64,000 nt of DNA. It comes from Microbacterium sp. No. 7 (lineage in GTDB: Bacteria; Actinomycetota; Actinomycetes; Actinomycetales; Microbacteriaceae). The notes beneath the pieces are model-generated. The model was not told the origin of the DNA. It worked only from the letters and a program-made list of their open reading frames with translations, and ran no database searches. Shown one piece after another: positions 57,736 through 64,000 of the stretch. Position numbers and translations under genes: made by a program. The stretch's first letter is position 1, and every line of letters begins with the position of its first letter. The stretch lies in contig NZ_CP012697.1 in assembly GCF_001314225.1 (NCBI RefSeq), forward strand, positions 4,154,001 through 4,218,000, written 5' to 3'.

Positions 57736-59067
57736 TCACCCCGCCGCGGCGATCCGCTGGTCGACGATGAGCTGCGCGTCCTCGGCGGCCTTCTCGGGCT
57801 GCGTGCCGGTCAGCGCGTACAGGCCCGCGGCCTCGACCGCGGTGCGCATGTCGAGATCGGTGAACTGGAAGCGCGGCGCGAGCATGAGGTCCTTGTCGAG
57901 CCACGGCGTGAGGCGCATGAGGTCGGGGTCCTTGTAGGTCGCGCCCTTGACGGGCGTGTGCTGCGACGTGCCGTCGCCGTAGAAGCTCGCGATCTCGGGG
58001 TCGCTGAGGAACTCGAACCACGCGAGCGCGGCGGGCTGCACCTTCGAGGCGGAGTTGATGCCGAGGATGAACGTCGCGTTGTAGATGCCGACGTACGTCG
58101 CCGCGCCCGGGTCGTTGGTCATCGCCGGCACGAGGTCGATCGGGAACTCCGCCCCGAGCGAGCGCACCGACGCGATGTGGTAGCTGCCCGTCGAGAGGAT
58201 GGCGCCCTTGCCCGTCGCGAAGAGCTGCTGCGCGGGCTCCACGGCCGTGCCGGCCGCGTTGTCCTGCGCGTACGCCCCGAGCTCCTGGTACTTGTACAGC
58301 ATCTCGATGAACCAGTCGTCGGTGCACTTGTACTCGCCCGACTGGATCTTGGCGAACATGTCGGGCGACGGCGCGATGTTCATCGACATCGAGTTGATGA
58401 GCTGGCCGGCGTTGCCGGCATCCGCCCCGGGGAAGACGAAGGGGGTGATGCCCTTGGACTTGATCTTGTCGAGCATGTCCATGTACGCGTTCCAGTCGGT
58501 CGGCTGCTCGGCGTAGCCGACCGACTCGAGGACGTCCATGTTGGCGATCGGCACGTTGAACACGATCTGGTACGGCAGGCCGTACTGCTTGCCGTCCTTG
58601 GCGCCGACCTCGATGCGGCTCGCCTCGTACTTCTCGACGAGGCCCGTGTCGGTCAGGTCGACGAACTGGCCGACCTTGATGAAGCTCTCGAACTGGTCGC
58701 CGCGGCCGGCCGGCGCGATGTCGCCCACGGCGCCGTCGCGCATGCGCCGCAGCGCCTGGGCGTTGTAGTCGGTCGACGTCGAGATGTCCTGCGTGATCTC
58801 GACGTCGGGGTACTTCTCGACGAAGCGCGCGATCAGCTCCGCGAACACGTCGCGGTCCTCGCCGCGCCAGTGCGCGAACGAGACGTGGCCTTCGATCGCG
58901 CCGCCGGTCGCGATGCCGGTGGATGCCGGACGCGCGGTGCCCGGGCCCGCGCAGGCCGAGAGCAGGGCGGTGAGCCCGACGACGCCCGAGGCGCTGAACA
59001 GCTGCCGGCGCGTCATGCCGCCGTTCGCACGGCCGGAGGCGGGGGTGAGGTGGAATGCAGAGGACAT
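57736..59067 (-). CDS. Sugar ABC transporter substrate-binding lipoprotein (family 1)
   Basis: A 443-residue CUT1 binding protein. An N-terminal MTRRQLFSASG segment with twin Arg and a following lipobox LSAC (Cys about 39) suggests a Tat-exported lipoprotein. The core has VSFAHWRGEDRDVFAELIARFVEKYPDVEI, typical of family 1. It should deliver sulfoquinovose or sulfoquinovosyl glycerol to the permeases; basic residues for the sulfonate cannot be identified without a structure. Confidence 0.9.
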   Translation of the reverse strand: MSSAFHLTPASGRANGGMTRRQLFSASGVVGLTALLSACAGPGTARPASTGIATGGAIEGHVSFAHWRGEDRDVFAELIARFVEKYPDVEITQDISTSTDYNAQALRRMRDGAVGDIAPAGRGDQFESFIKVGQFVDLTDTGLVEKYEASRIEVGAKDGKQYGLPYQIVFNVPIANMDVLESVGYAEQPTDWNAYMDMLDKIKSKGITPFVFPGADAGNAGQLINSMSMNIAPSPDMFAKIQSGEYKCTDDWFIEMLYKYQELGAYAQDNAAGTAVEPAQQLFATGKGAILSTGSYHIASVRSLGAEFPIDLVPAMTNDPGAATYVGIYNATFILGINSASKVQPAALAWFEFLSDPEIASFYGDGTSQHTPVKGATYKDPDLMRLTPWLDKDLMLAPRFQFTDLDMRTAVEAAGLYALTGTQPEKAAEDAQLIVDQRIAAAG

Positions 59068-59121
59068 GTCGTAGAACTCCTTTGTTCCCTTGTTCTTGTT
59101 GCGTGGTGGTCGGTGGAGGGG

Positions 59122-60018
59122 TCAGCGGGCTCGCGTGCCGACGACGTCGTCGACGACGTCGACGAGTCGCTGCAGCCGCTGAGTGGCGTTCGTGCGCAGG
59201 TCGGCCTCGACGTCGGCGGCGGCCAGCGAGGGCGCCCAGACCGCGCGACCGGCGAGGAAGCCCGACGCGCCCGCCTCGCACGCGATGCGCACGGCGTTCG
59301 GGAAGACCTCGGGGTCGACGCCCGACGAGAGCACGACCCACGGGCCGTCGATCGCGTCGGTGAGGCGGGCGCACTCCGCGCGCAGCTCGTCGTCGCCCAC
59401 GGCGGCGCGACGCGGCACCTCGGCCTTGTAGAGGTCGGCGCCCAGGCCGCCGAGCTCGGCGGCGGCGCGGTGCACGCCCTCGTTCCAGTCCCAGTCGTCG
59501 CCGCCACCGAGAGGCTTGCGGGAGACGGGCTCGATGATGCTGGCGAGACCGGCGTCGGCGCAGAGGTCGATGAACTCGCGCGTCATCGCGATGCGCCCGT
59601 CGGGGCTCTCGTCGGGCCGGTGGAGCACGAGCAGCTTGAGCGCGACCGCGCCGCGCCGCTTGAGGTCGTGCGCGTCGATCAGCCGGTCGATCGTGACCTC
59701 GCCGACGAGCTCGCCGTGCGCCGGCTCGAAGTGGTCGGCGCTGCCGATGAGGCCGCACGTGCCGGCGACGACCCCCTGCTCGATCGCGGCGTCGAGGGCG
59801 AACTGGCGGTCGATCAGCACGGCCGACGCGAGGGGCGTGAGCACGCGCGCCGCCGTCAGCTTGAAGTCGCGCACGTCGTCGTCGGTGACGGGGGCGTCGG
59901 TGTGCTCGGCGAGCATGTTCCGCAGGGCCTCGCGCTGGTCGACGGCGAGCATCGCGAAGGCTCCCGAGGGGCGGCGCAGCGGGTCGAGCACGGAGTTTCC
60001 CGGAGTTGTCGTGGTCAT
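59122..60018 (-). CDS. yihT: 6-deoxy-6-sulfofructose-1-phosphate aldolase (YihT)
   Basis: A 298-residue class I aldolase that splits sulfofructose-1-phosphate to DHAP and sulfolactaldehyde. By recall of the E. coli protein it matches over the full length: SGAFAMLAVDQREALRNM, ALKLLVLHRPDE, SIIEPVSRKP, GADLYKAEVP with the Schiff-base Lys198, WVVLSSGVDPEVFPNAVR and GASGFLAGRAVWA. The tagatose-bisphosphate aldolase LacD is a relative, but these blocks fit YihT better. The ATG lies one nt after the kinase stop. Confidence 0.93.
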   Translation of the reverse strand: MTTTTPGNSVLDPLRRPSGAFAMLAVDQREALRNMLAEHTDAPVTDDDVRDFKLTAARVLTPLASAVLIDRQFALDAAIEQGVVAGTCGLIGSADHFEPAHGELVGEVTIDRLIDAHDLKRRGAVALKLLVLHRPDESPDGRIAMTREFIDLCADAGLASIIEPVSRKPLGGGDDWDWNEGVHRAAAELGGLGADLYKAEVPRRAAVGDDELRAECARLTDAIDGPWVVLSSGVDPEVFPNAVRIACEAGASGFLAGRAVWAPSLAAADVEADLRTNATQRLQRLVDVVDDVVGTRAR

Positions 60019-60019
60019 G

Positions 60020-60949
60020 TCATCGTCCTGTCGTCAGGTGCTTCTCGGCGAGATGGTGGAGGTTCTCGTCGTGGGTCGGGATGGCGCTGCGGCCGTCGAT
60101 CCCGCGACACGAGAGGGTGGCTGCCGTGGTCGCGTAGGCGACGACGGACTCGAGCCCGGGGGCGATCGCGCCCTCGGAGGCGTGGATGAGGCCGGCGACG
60201 AGCGCGCCGTGGAAGACGTCGCCCGCGCCGAGCGTGCTGACGATCTCGGCGCGCGGCGGCATGACGGCGGCGTACTCGCCGTCGGCGCGGAGCCCGTACG
60301 ACCCGGCCCCGCCGTCGGTGACGACCACCGTGCGGGCGCCCTCGTCGAGGGCCGCCTGCATGAGCGCGCGGGCGCTGAATCCCGCGTAGCGCTGCTGGAT
60401 GGCGGCCATCGTCGGCACGTAGAGGTCGGTGTCCTCGAGCGTCAGGCCCGGGATCGCGTTGCCCGCGTCGACCGACAGCCGCAGTCCCGCGGGCAGCAGG
60501 CCGCGTCGCGCCTGCACCGCGGGCCAGCCGTGCTGGTCGACGTGCAGCCACTCGGCACCGTCCAGCTGCGCGAGCAGCGCGTCGTCGAGCTCGAGCGCCG
60601 GGCCGACCTGGTTGACGATCGCGCGCGAGCGCTCGGGGCCGCTGATGACGACGACGCTGCGCGAGGTCGCCGCGCCGGGCACGGTGCGGATGCCGGAGAC
60701 GTCGACGCCCTCGTCGGCGAGGCGGCGTCGCACGAGGTCGCCCGCCTCGTCGTCGCCGACCGCCGCGACGACGGCGGAGGGGATGCCGAGGCGCGCGGCG
60801 GCCACGGCCGCCGTCGCGGCCGGGCCGCCCCCGCCGAAGATCAGGTGCCGGGCGACGGTGCGCTCATCGGCTCCGGGGTAGCGGTCGACGACGGCGATGG
60901 CGTCCTCGGTCGCGACGCCCGCGAACACGGCCCGTGGCGTCGCGCTCAT
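60020..60949 (-). CDS. yihV: Sulfofructose kinase (YihV-like, PfkB family)
   Basis: A 309-residue ribokinase-type sugar kinase that phosphorylates 6-deoxy-6-sulfofructose. The motif [17 protein letters not shown] near the N-terminus is almost the same as in E. coli YihV ([16 protein letters not shown]), and the catalytic loop is [15 protein letters not shown]. Its ATG overlaps the isomerase stop by ATGA. Its pairing with yihS and yihT homologues makes the function firm. Confidence 0.91.
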   Translation of the reverse strand: MSATPRAVFAGVATEDAIAVVDRYPGADERTVARHLIFGGGGPAATAAVAAARLGIPSAVVAAVGDDEAGDLVRRRLADEGVDVSGIRTVPGAATSRSVVVISGPERSRAIVNQVGPALELDDALLAQLDGAEWLHVDQHGWPAVQARRGLLPAGLRLSVDAGNAIPGLTLEDTDLYVPTMAAIQQRYAGFSARALMQAALDEGARTVVVTDGGAGSYGLRADGEYAAVMPPRAEIVSTLGAGDVFHGALVAGLIHASEGAIAPGLESVVAYATTAATLSCRGIDGRSAIPTHDENLHHLAEKHLTTGR

Positions 60950-62187
60950 GACACGGCCGCATCGAGCAGGCCGGCGGCGAGCGCCGGGGCCATCGCGGGG
61001 GCCAGCGGCAGCCGCGGCACGAGCAGGCAGTGCATGAGGTGGTAGATGTCGGGCTTGCCGTCCCACACCTCGTGCGACACCTCGTTCTCGGGCGAGAGCT
61101 CCTGCCACCACGACCCGTTCTCGGTGTCGATCAGGTATTGCTTCGCGTAGTCCCAGAACCGCTGGTACCACTCGTCGTAGCGGGCGTCGCCGGTCGCGGC
61201 GTGCAGGGCGGCCGCGCCGCCCATCGCCTCGACCACGACCCAGCGGATGCGCGCGCGCACGACCGGCTGCCCGTCCCAGTCGACGGAGTACACGAAGCCG
61301 GGGTGGCCGTCGGGCTCCCACGCGTCGCGCACGGCGGCCTCGAACAGGCCGGCCGCGTCCTCCTGCAGCCAGTCGGGCGCGTCCATGCCCCGCGCGCGCA
61401 GCGCGTCGCGCAGCGAGAGCAGCAGGCGCGACCACTCGGTCCAGTGCCCGGGCGTGCCGCCGAAGGCGCGGAACCGGTGCGCGCGGTTGTCGCTGTTGTA
61501 GTCGAACAGCGGCTGCATGTGCTCGTCGAAGTGCTCCACCACGCGGTAGCTGTTGCCCCGGGCGACGTCGTGGATGACCTTCGCGGCGATCGCGAGCGCG
61601 CGGCGCAGCCAGAGGTCGTCGCCCGTGACGTCGGCGACGACGAGGAACGCCTCGACCGCGTGCATGTTGACGTTGCCGCCGCGGTACGCCTCGGTCTCGG
61701 TGAACGCCTCGTCCCACGACTCGAGGCAGATCTGCTGCTCCTCGCTCCAGAACCGCTCCTCGATCAGGGCGAGGGCGTCGTCGAGCAGCTCCCGCGCCCC
61801 AGGGCGGCCGGCCGCCGTGGCGCTCGCCGCGCCGAGCACGACGAAGAAGTGCTGGTAGCCCTGCTTGCTGGCATCCGCCGGGCCGTTCTCGTCGATGGCC
61901 GCGTACCAGCCGCCGTTCTCGCGGTCGCGGAACGGGCCGTTCAGCGCGGCGATGCCGTGGTCGACGAGCGCCCCCGCCCCCGGGCGCCCCATCAGGGCGG
62001 CGAGGGAGTAGACGTGCACCATCCGGCTCGTGATCCACAGCTGCGTCGGCACCTCGGCACGCACGGTGCCCTGGTTGCTGAGCCAGCCGAACCCGTTCGC
62101 CACGCGGGCGTTGCGCCCGAACTCGAACGTGCGGTCGGCCTCGGCCTCCAGCCAGCGCGCGTGCGCGGGGGTGTTGAGCCAGGTCAT
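60946..62187 (-). CDS. yihS: Sulfoquinovose isomerase (YihS, AGE family)
   Basis: A 413-residue N-acylglucosamine-2-epimerase-fold isomerase, the same length as E. coli YihS. Matching blocks are [77 protein letters not shown], and [17 protein letters not shown]. It converts sulfoquinovose to sulfofructose. ATG 62187 follows GAAGGAG, a better start than the upstream frame to 62217. Confidence 0.95.
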   Translation of the reverse strand: MTWLNTPAHARWLEAEADRTFEFGRNARVANGFGWLSNQGTVRAEVPTQLWITSRMVHVYSLAALMGRPGAGALVDHGIAALNGPFRDRENGGWYAAIDENGPADASKQGYQHFFVVLGAASATAAGRPGARELLDDALALIEERFWSEEQQICLESWDEAFTETEAYRGGNVNMHAVEAFLVVADVTGDDLWLRRALAIAAKVIHDVARGNSYRVVEHFDEHMQPLFDYNSDNRAHRFRAFGGTPGHWTEWSRLLLSLRDALRARGMDAPDWLQEDAAGLFEAAVRDAWEPDGHPGFVYSVDWDGQPVVRARIRWVVVEAMGGAAALHAATGDARYDEWYQRFWDYAKQYLIDTENGSWWQELSPENEVSHEVWDGKPDIYHLMHCLLVPRLPLAPAMAPALAAGLLDAAVS

Positions 62188-62236
62188 CGGAACTCCTTCT
62201 GTCTTCTTTGACGTCATCGATGCGAGCGGTTCGGCG

Positions 62237-63364
62237 TCACCGCGCCGAGAAGTCGAGCTCGACCGGCACGTGCTCGGCGGCCGACCGCTCCGCGGCCATG
62301 CCCATGAGAACGGCGCGCAGGCCGTCTTCGAGCGTCACCTCGACCTCGGCCTCGCCGCGCACGACCTGCTGGAACCGCAGGTGCTCGTAGTACGTGGAGC
62401 CGTGGTGGCCGCCCGCCTCGAGGATCGCGGGATCGACGGGCACGGGGCGCTGCACGGGTCCCTGCGGGTCGCGCGGGCTGAGCTCGACGTAGGCGTCGGC
62501 CCGGGCGCCCTCCCAGTGGGCGCCCGACACGGGGACGAAGCACTCGACCTTCGCCGTGTCGCCCACGACCGAGACGTGCTCCTGGAACCGGGTGCCCTCC
62601 GCGAACATGCACAGGTTCAGCAGCGCGCGGCTGCCGCCCGCGAAGTCGACGACGACGAAGGCGTTGTCGAGGATGTCGGGGACGTGCCCGTCGTACGACT
62701 CGTCGCGGTGGTTGACGTCGGCGGCGCCCGAGGCGTAGACGCGCACGGGCTCGTCGCGGAGGATGAGCCGCATGAGGTCGAAGAAGTGGCAGGCCTTCTC
62801 CACGAGCGTGCCGCCGGTGCGCGCGGCGTAGCGGTTCCAGTTGTCGACCTTGTCGAGGAAGGGGAAGCGGTGCTCGGTGATCGCGAGCATCCGCGGGGTG
62901 CCGAGGCCGCCGCCGTGCGTCTCGTCGAGCAGCGCCTGCATCGGCGGCATGTACCGGTACTCCATCGCGACCCAGATCGGCGCGTCGTAGTCGCGCGCCG
63001 CGGCGCGGAGCCGCTCGACGTCGTCGGGCGTCGTGCACAGCGGCTTCTCGACGAGGATCGGCAGGCGGCGCCCGCCGCTCATGACGTCGATGAGGATGTC
63101 GGCGTGGGTGTCGTTGGGGGTCGCGACGATCAGCGCGTCGAGGTCGGCCTCGGCGAGCATGGTCGCGTGGTCCTCGTACTCCGCGGCCGTACCGCCCAGC
63201 AGCTGCTGGGCGGCCTCCCGCGAGGGGGCGTGCGGGTCGGCGATCGCGACGATCTCGCTGCCGTCGATCAGGCCGACGTTGCGGATGTGCTCGCGACCCA
63301 TCGTTCCCGTGCCGATCAGTCCGTAGCGAATGCTGGCCGGCTCCGTCTGCGCCTCGGTAGACAC
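62237..63364 (-). CDS. Gfo/Idh/MocA-family protein, candidate NAD-dependent sulfoquinovosidase
   Basis: A 375-residue protein with an N-terminal NAD fold ([19 protein letters not shown]), the EKP motif ([12 protein letters not shown]), and the C-terminal domain with [36 protein letters not shown]. It heads the sulfoquinovose operon. Recent work described NAD-dependent sulfoquinovosidases (family GH188, from memory) of this fold in sulfoglycolysis clusters that lack the GH31 enzyme, which fits here. A plain sugar dehydrogenase is the alternative. GTG 63364 follows GGAGG. Confidence 0.8.
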   Translation of the reverse strand: MSTEAQTEPASIRYGLIGTGTMGREHIRNVGLIDGSEIVAIADPHAPSREAAQQLLGGTAAEYEDHATMLAEADLDALIVATPNDTHADILIDVMSGGRRLPILVEKPLCTTPDDVERLRAAARDYDAPIWVAMEYRYMPPMQALLDETHGGGLGTPRMLAITEHRFPFLDKVDNWNRYAARTGGTLVEKACHFFDLMRLILRDEPVRVYASGAADVNHRDESYDGHVPDILDNAFVVVDFAGGSRALLNLCMFAEGTRFQEHVSVVGDTAKVECFVPVSGAHWEGARADAYVELSPRDPQGPVQRPVPVDPAILEAGGHHGSTYYEHLRFQQVVRGEAEVEVTLEDGLRAVLMGMAAERSAAEHVPVELDFSAR

Positions 63365-63404
63365 GCTGTTCCTCCACTGCTCCCTTGCAGCGCTTGCACA
63401 CTGC

Positions 63405-63446
63405 CAAACGTTTGATACTCAACATCTAATGTTGATATATCAACAC
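63405..63446. promoter_or_regulatory. Multi-palindrome operator of the sulfoquinovose operon
   Basis: Three overlapping symmetric elements lie 41-82 nt upstream of the first gene: CAAACGTTTG (63405-63414), TCAACATCTAATGTTGA (63419-63435) and GTTGATATATCAAC (63431-63444). Half-sites TCAACA recur. The block is AT-rich against a GC-rich background and is the natural DeoR target; TAATGTTGATATA-like stretches may also hold promoter elements. Confidence 0.65.
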
Positions 63447-63498
63447 TAGCTCGTCAGGGCGCTCCGGTCAAGGGGTTTTTCGGGATCGAAGGGGCGCG

Positions 63499-64000
63499 TC
63501 AGTGCGCGGCGTCGACCCAGCCGAGCGACCGCTCGACGGCCTTCCGCCACAGGCGCAGCTGCCGGGCGCGCTGGGCCTCGTCGACCCGCGGCAGCCAGCG
63601 GCGCCCCTCCTGCCAGTTGGCGCGCAGGTCGTCGAGCCCCGCCCAGAAGCCCACCGCGAGCCCCGCCGCGTAGGCGGCGCCGAGCGCCGTCGTCTCGGCG
63701 ACGACGGGCCGCACGACGGGCACGCCGAGCACGTCGGCCTGGAACTGCATGAGGGTGTCGTTGGCGGTCATGCCGCCGTCGACCTTCAGCTCGGCGAGCC
63801 GCATGCCCGAGTCGGCGTTCACGGCGTCGAGCACCTCGCGCGTCTGGAACGCCGTGGCCTCCAGCGCGGCGCGGGCGATGTGGCCCCGGTTCGCGAACCG
63901 GGTCATGCCGACGATCGTGCCCCGGGCGTCGGGGCGCCAGTGCGGTGCGAAGAGCCCGGAGAACGCGGGCACGAAGTAGACCCCGCCGTTGTCGTCGACG
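63499..64000 (-). CDS. glpK: Glycerol kinase, C-terminal part
   Basis: The last 167 residues of a FGGY-family glycerol kinase; the gene enters from beyond the right edge. Visible are [57 protein letters not shown] and [18 protein letters not shown], diagnostic of GlpK. It lies on the same strand and upstream of the sulfoquinovose operon but is separated by the 63405-63446 operator, so it is probably a different transcription unit. It could phosphorylate glycerol released from sulfoquinovosyl glycerol. Confidence 0.93.
   Translation of the reverse strand, partial: VDDNGGVYFVPAFSGLFAPHWRPDARGTIVGMTRFANRGHIARAALEATAFQTREVLDAVNADSGMRLAELKVDGGMTANDTLMQFQADVLGVPVVRPVVAETTALGAAYAAGLAVGFWAGLDDLRANWQEGRRWLPRVDEAQRARQLRLWRKAVERSLGWVDAAH

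Noticed and set aside
59122..60018. Tagatose-1,6-bisphosphate aldolase (LacD)
   Set aside because: The family is related, but the motif blocks and neighbours (YihS- and YihV-like genes) fit sulfofructose-phosphate aldolase and no tagatose pathway gene is present.
60040..60075. Further copy of the GGCGAGATGGTGG hairpin repeat
   Set aside because: The match is short, lies in the kinase coding sequence and has no opposing arm, so it is chance similarity.

Overview
The window is very GC-rich, densely coded actinobacterial DNA. Long operons with ATGA/GTGA start-stop overlaps, GTG starts, an Actinobacteria-type single-domain ArgA and several families of palindromic intergenic repeats suggest the family Microbacteriaceae (Microbacterium-like). 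That placement is inference, because there is no rRNA or marker gene to fix it. One tRNA gene (Ser, CGA), one complete IS1182-type element and one ykkC-class riboswitch candidate are present. There is no CRISPR array, phage or plasmid module.

Region 1 (1-30733) is a large oxidative catabolic island. A leftward operon encodes a dipeptide-type ABC importer, two tandem 'cyclase'-family hydrolases and the start of an MFS exporter. Divergent from it, a rightward operon carries an SDR alcohol dehydrogenase, an aldehyde dehydrogenase, a P450 with its 3Fe-4S ferredoxin, a DUF35/thiolase-fold pair and a class III CoA transferase. It converges, over a 27-bp perfect hairpin, on a leftward redox operon (ferredoxin reductase, diflavin reductase, second P450, second ferredoxin). 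Then follow an IclR regulator with an IS1182 element inserted exactly at its stop codon, an SDR/carboxymuconolactone-decarboxylase-like/HtaA/TetR operon, two more SDRs, and a Baeyer-Villiger monooxygenase/VOC/Dabb operon. Four 19-bp operators of one type, each with a degenerate half-site exactly 21 bp upstream, sit before the four main promoters and probably define an IclR regulon. The likely substrate is a hydrophobic alicyclic, terpenoid or steroid-like compound that is hydroxylated, oxidised to a ketone, opened by Baeyer-Villiger or hydrolytic cleavage, activated with CoA and shortened. The actual substrate cannot be read from the sequence.

Region 2 (30771-45769) is mixed: a UGT-like glycosyltransferase, tRNA-Ser, an EamA transporter preceded by the ykkC-class riboswitch, a phosphonate operon (phnD, phnC, a fused phnE, a FAD oxidoreductase, a phosphonatase-like HAD protein and a phosphonate-associated alcohol dehydrogenase), L-lactate dehydrogenase, radA flanked by related repeats, and argA. 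Gaps here are filled with repeats.

Region 3 (45907-52828) is the three-gene transglutaminase/DUF2126, ATP-grasp plus alpha-E, and transglutaminase operon, a widespread set predicted to act on peptides.

Region 4 (52937-63364) is a ten-gene leftward operon whose isomerase, kinase and aldolase match YihS, YihV and YihT of E. coli sulfoglycolysis closely. With a sugar ABC importer, an aldehyde dehydrogenase (sulfolactaldehyde to sulfolactate), a TauE/SafE exporter and a DeoR regulator, it is a complete sulfoquinovose (sulfo-EMP) pathway. It has no classical GH31 sulfoquinovosidase; a Gfo/Idh/MocA protein at the head of the operon is the candidate NAD-dependent sulfoquinovosidase. The end of a glycerol kinase gene (63499-64000) lies just upstream and may handle glycerol released from sulfoquinovosyl glycerol.
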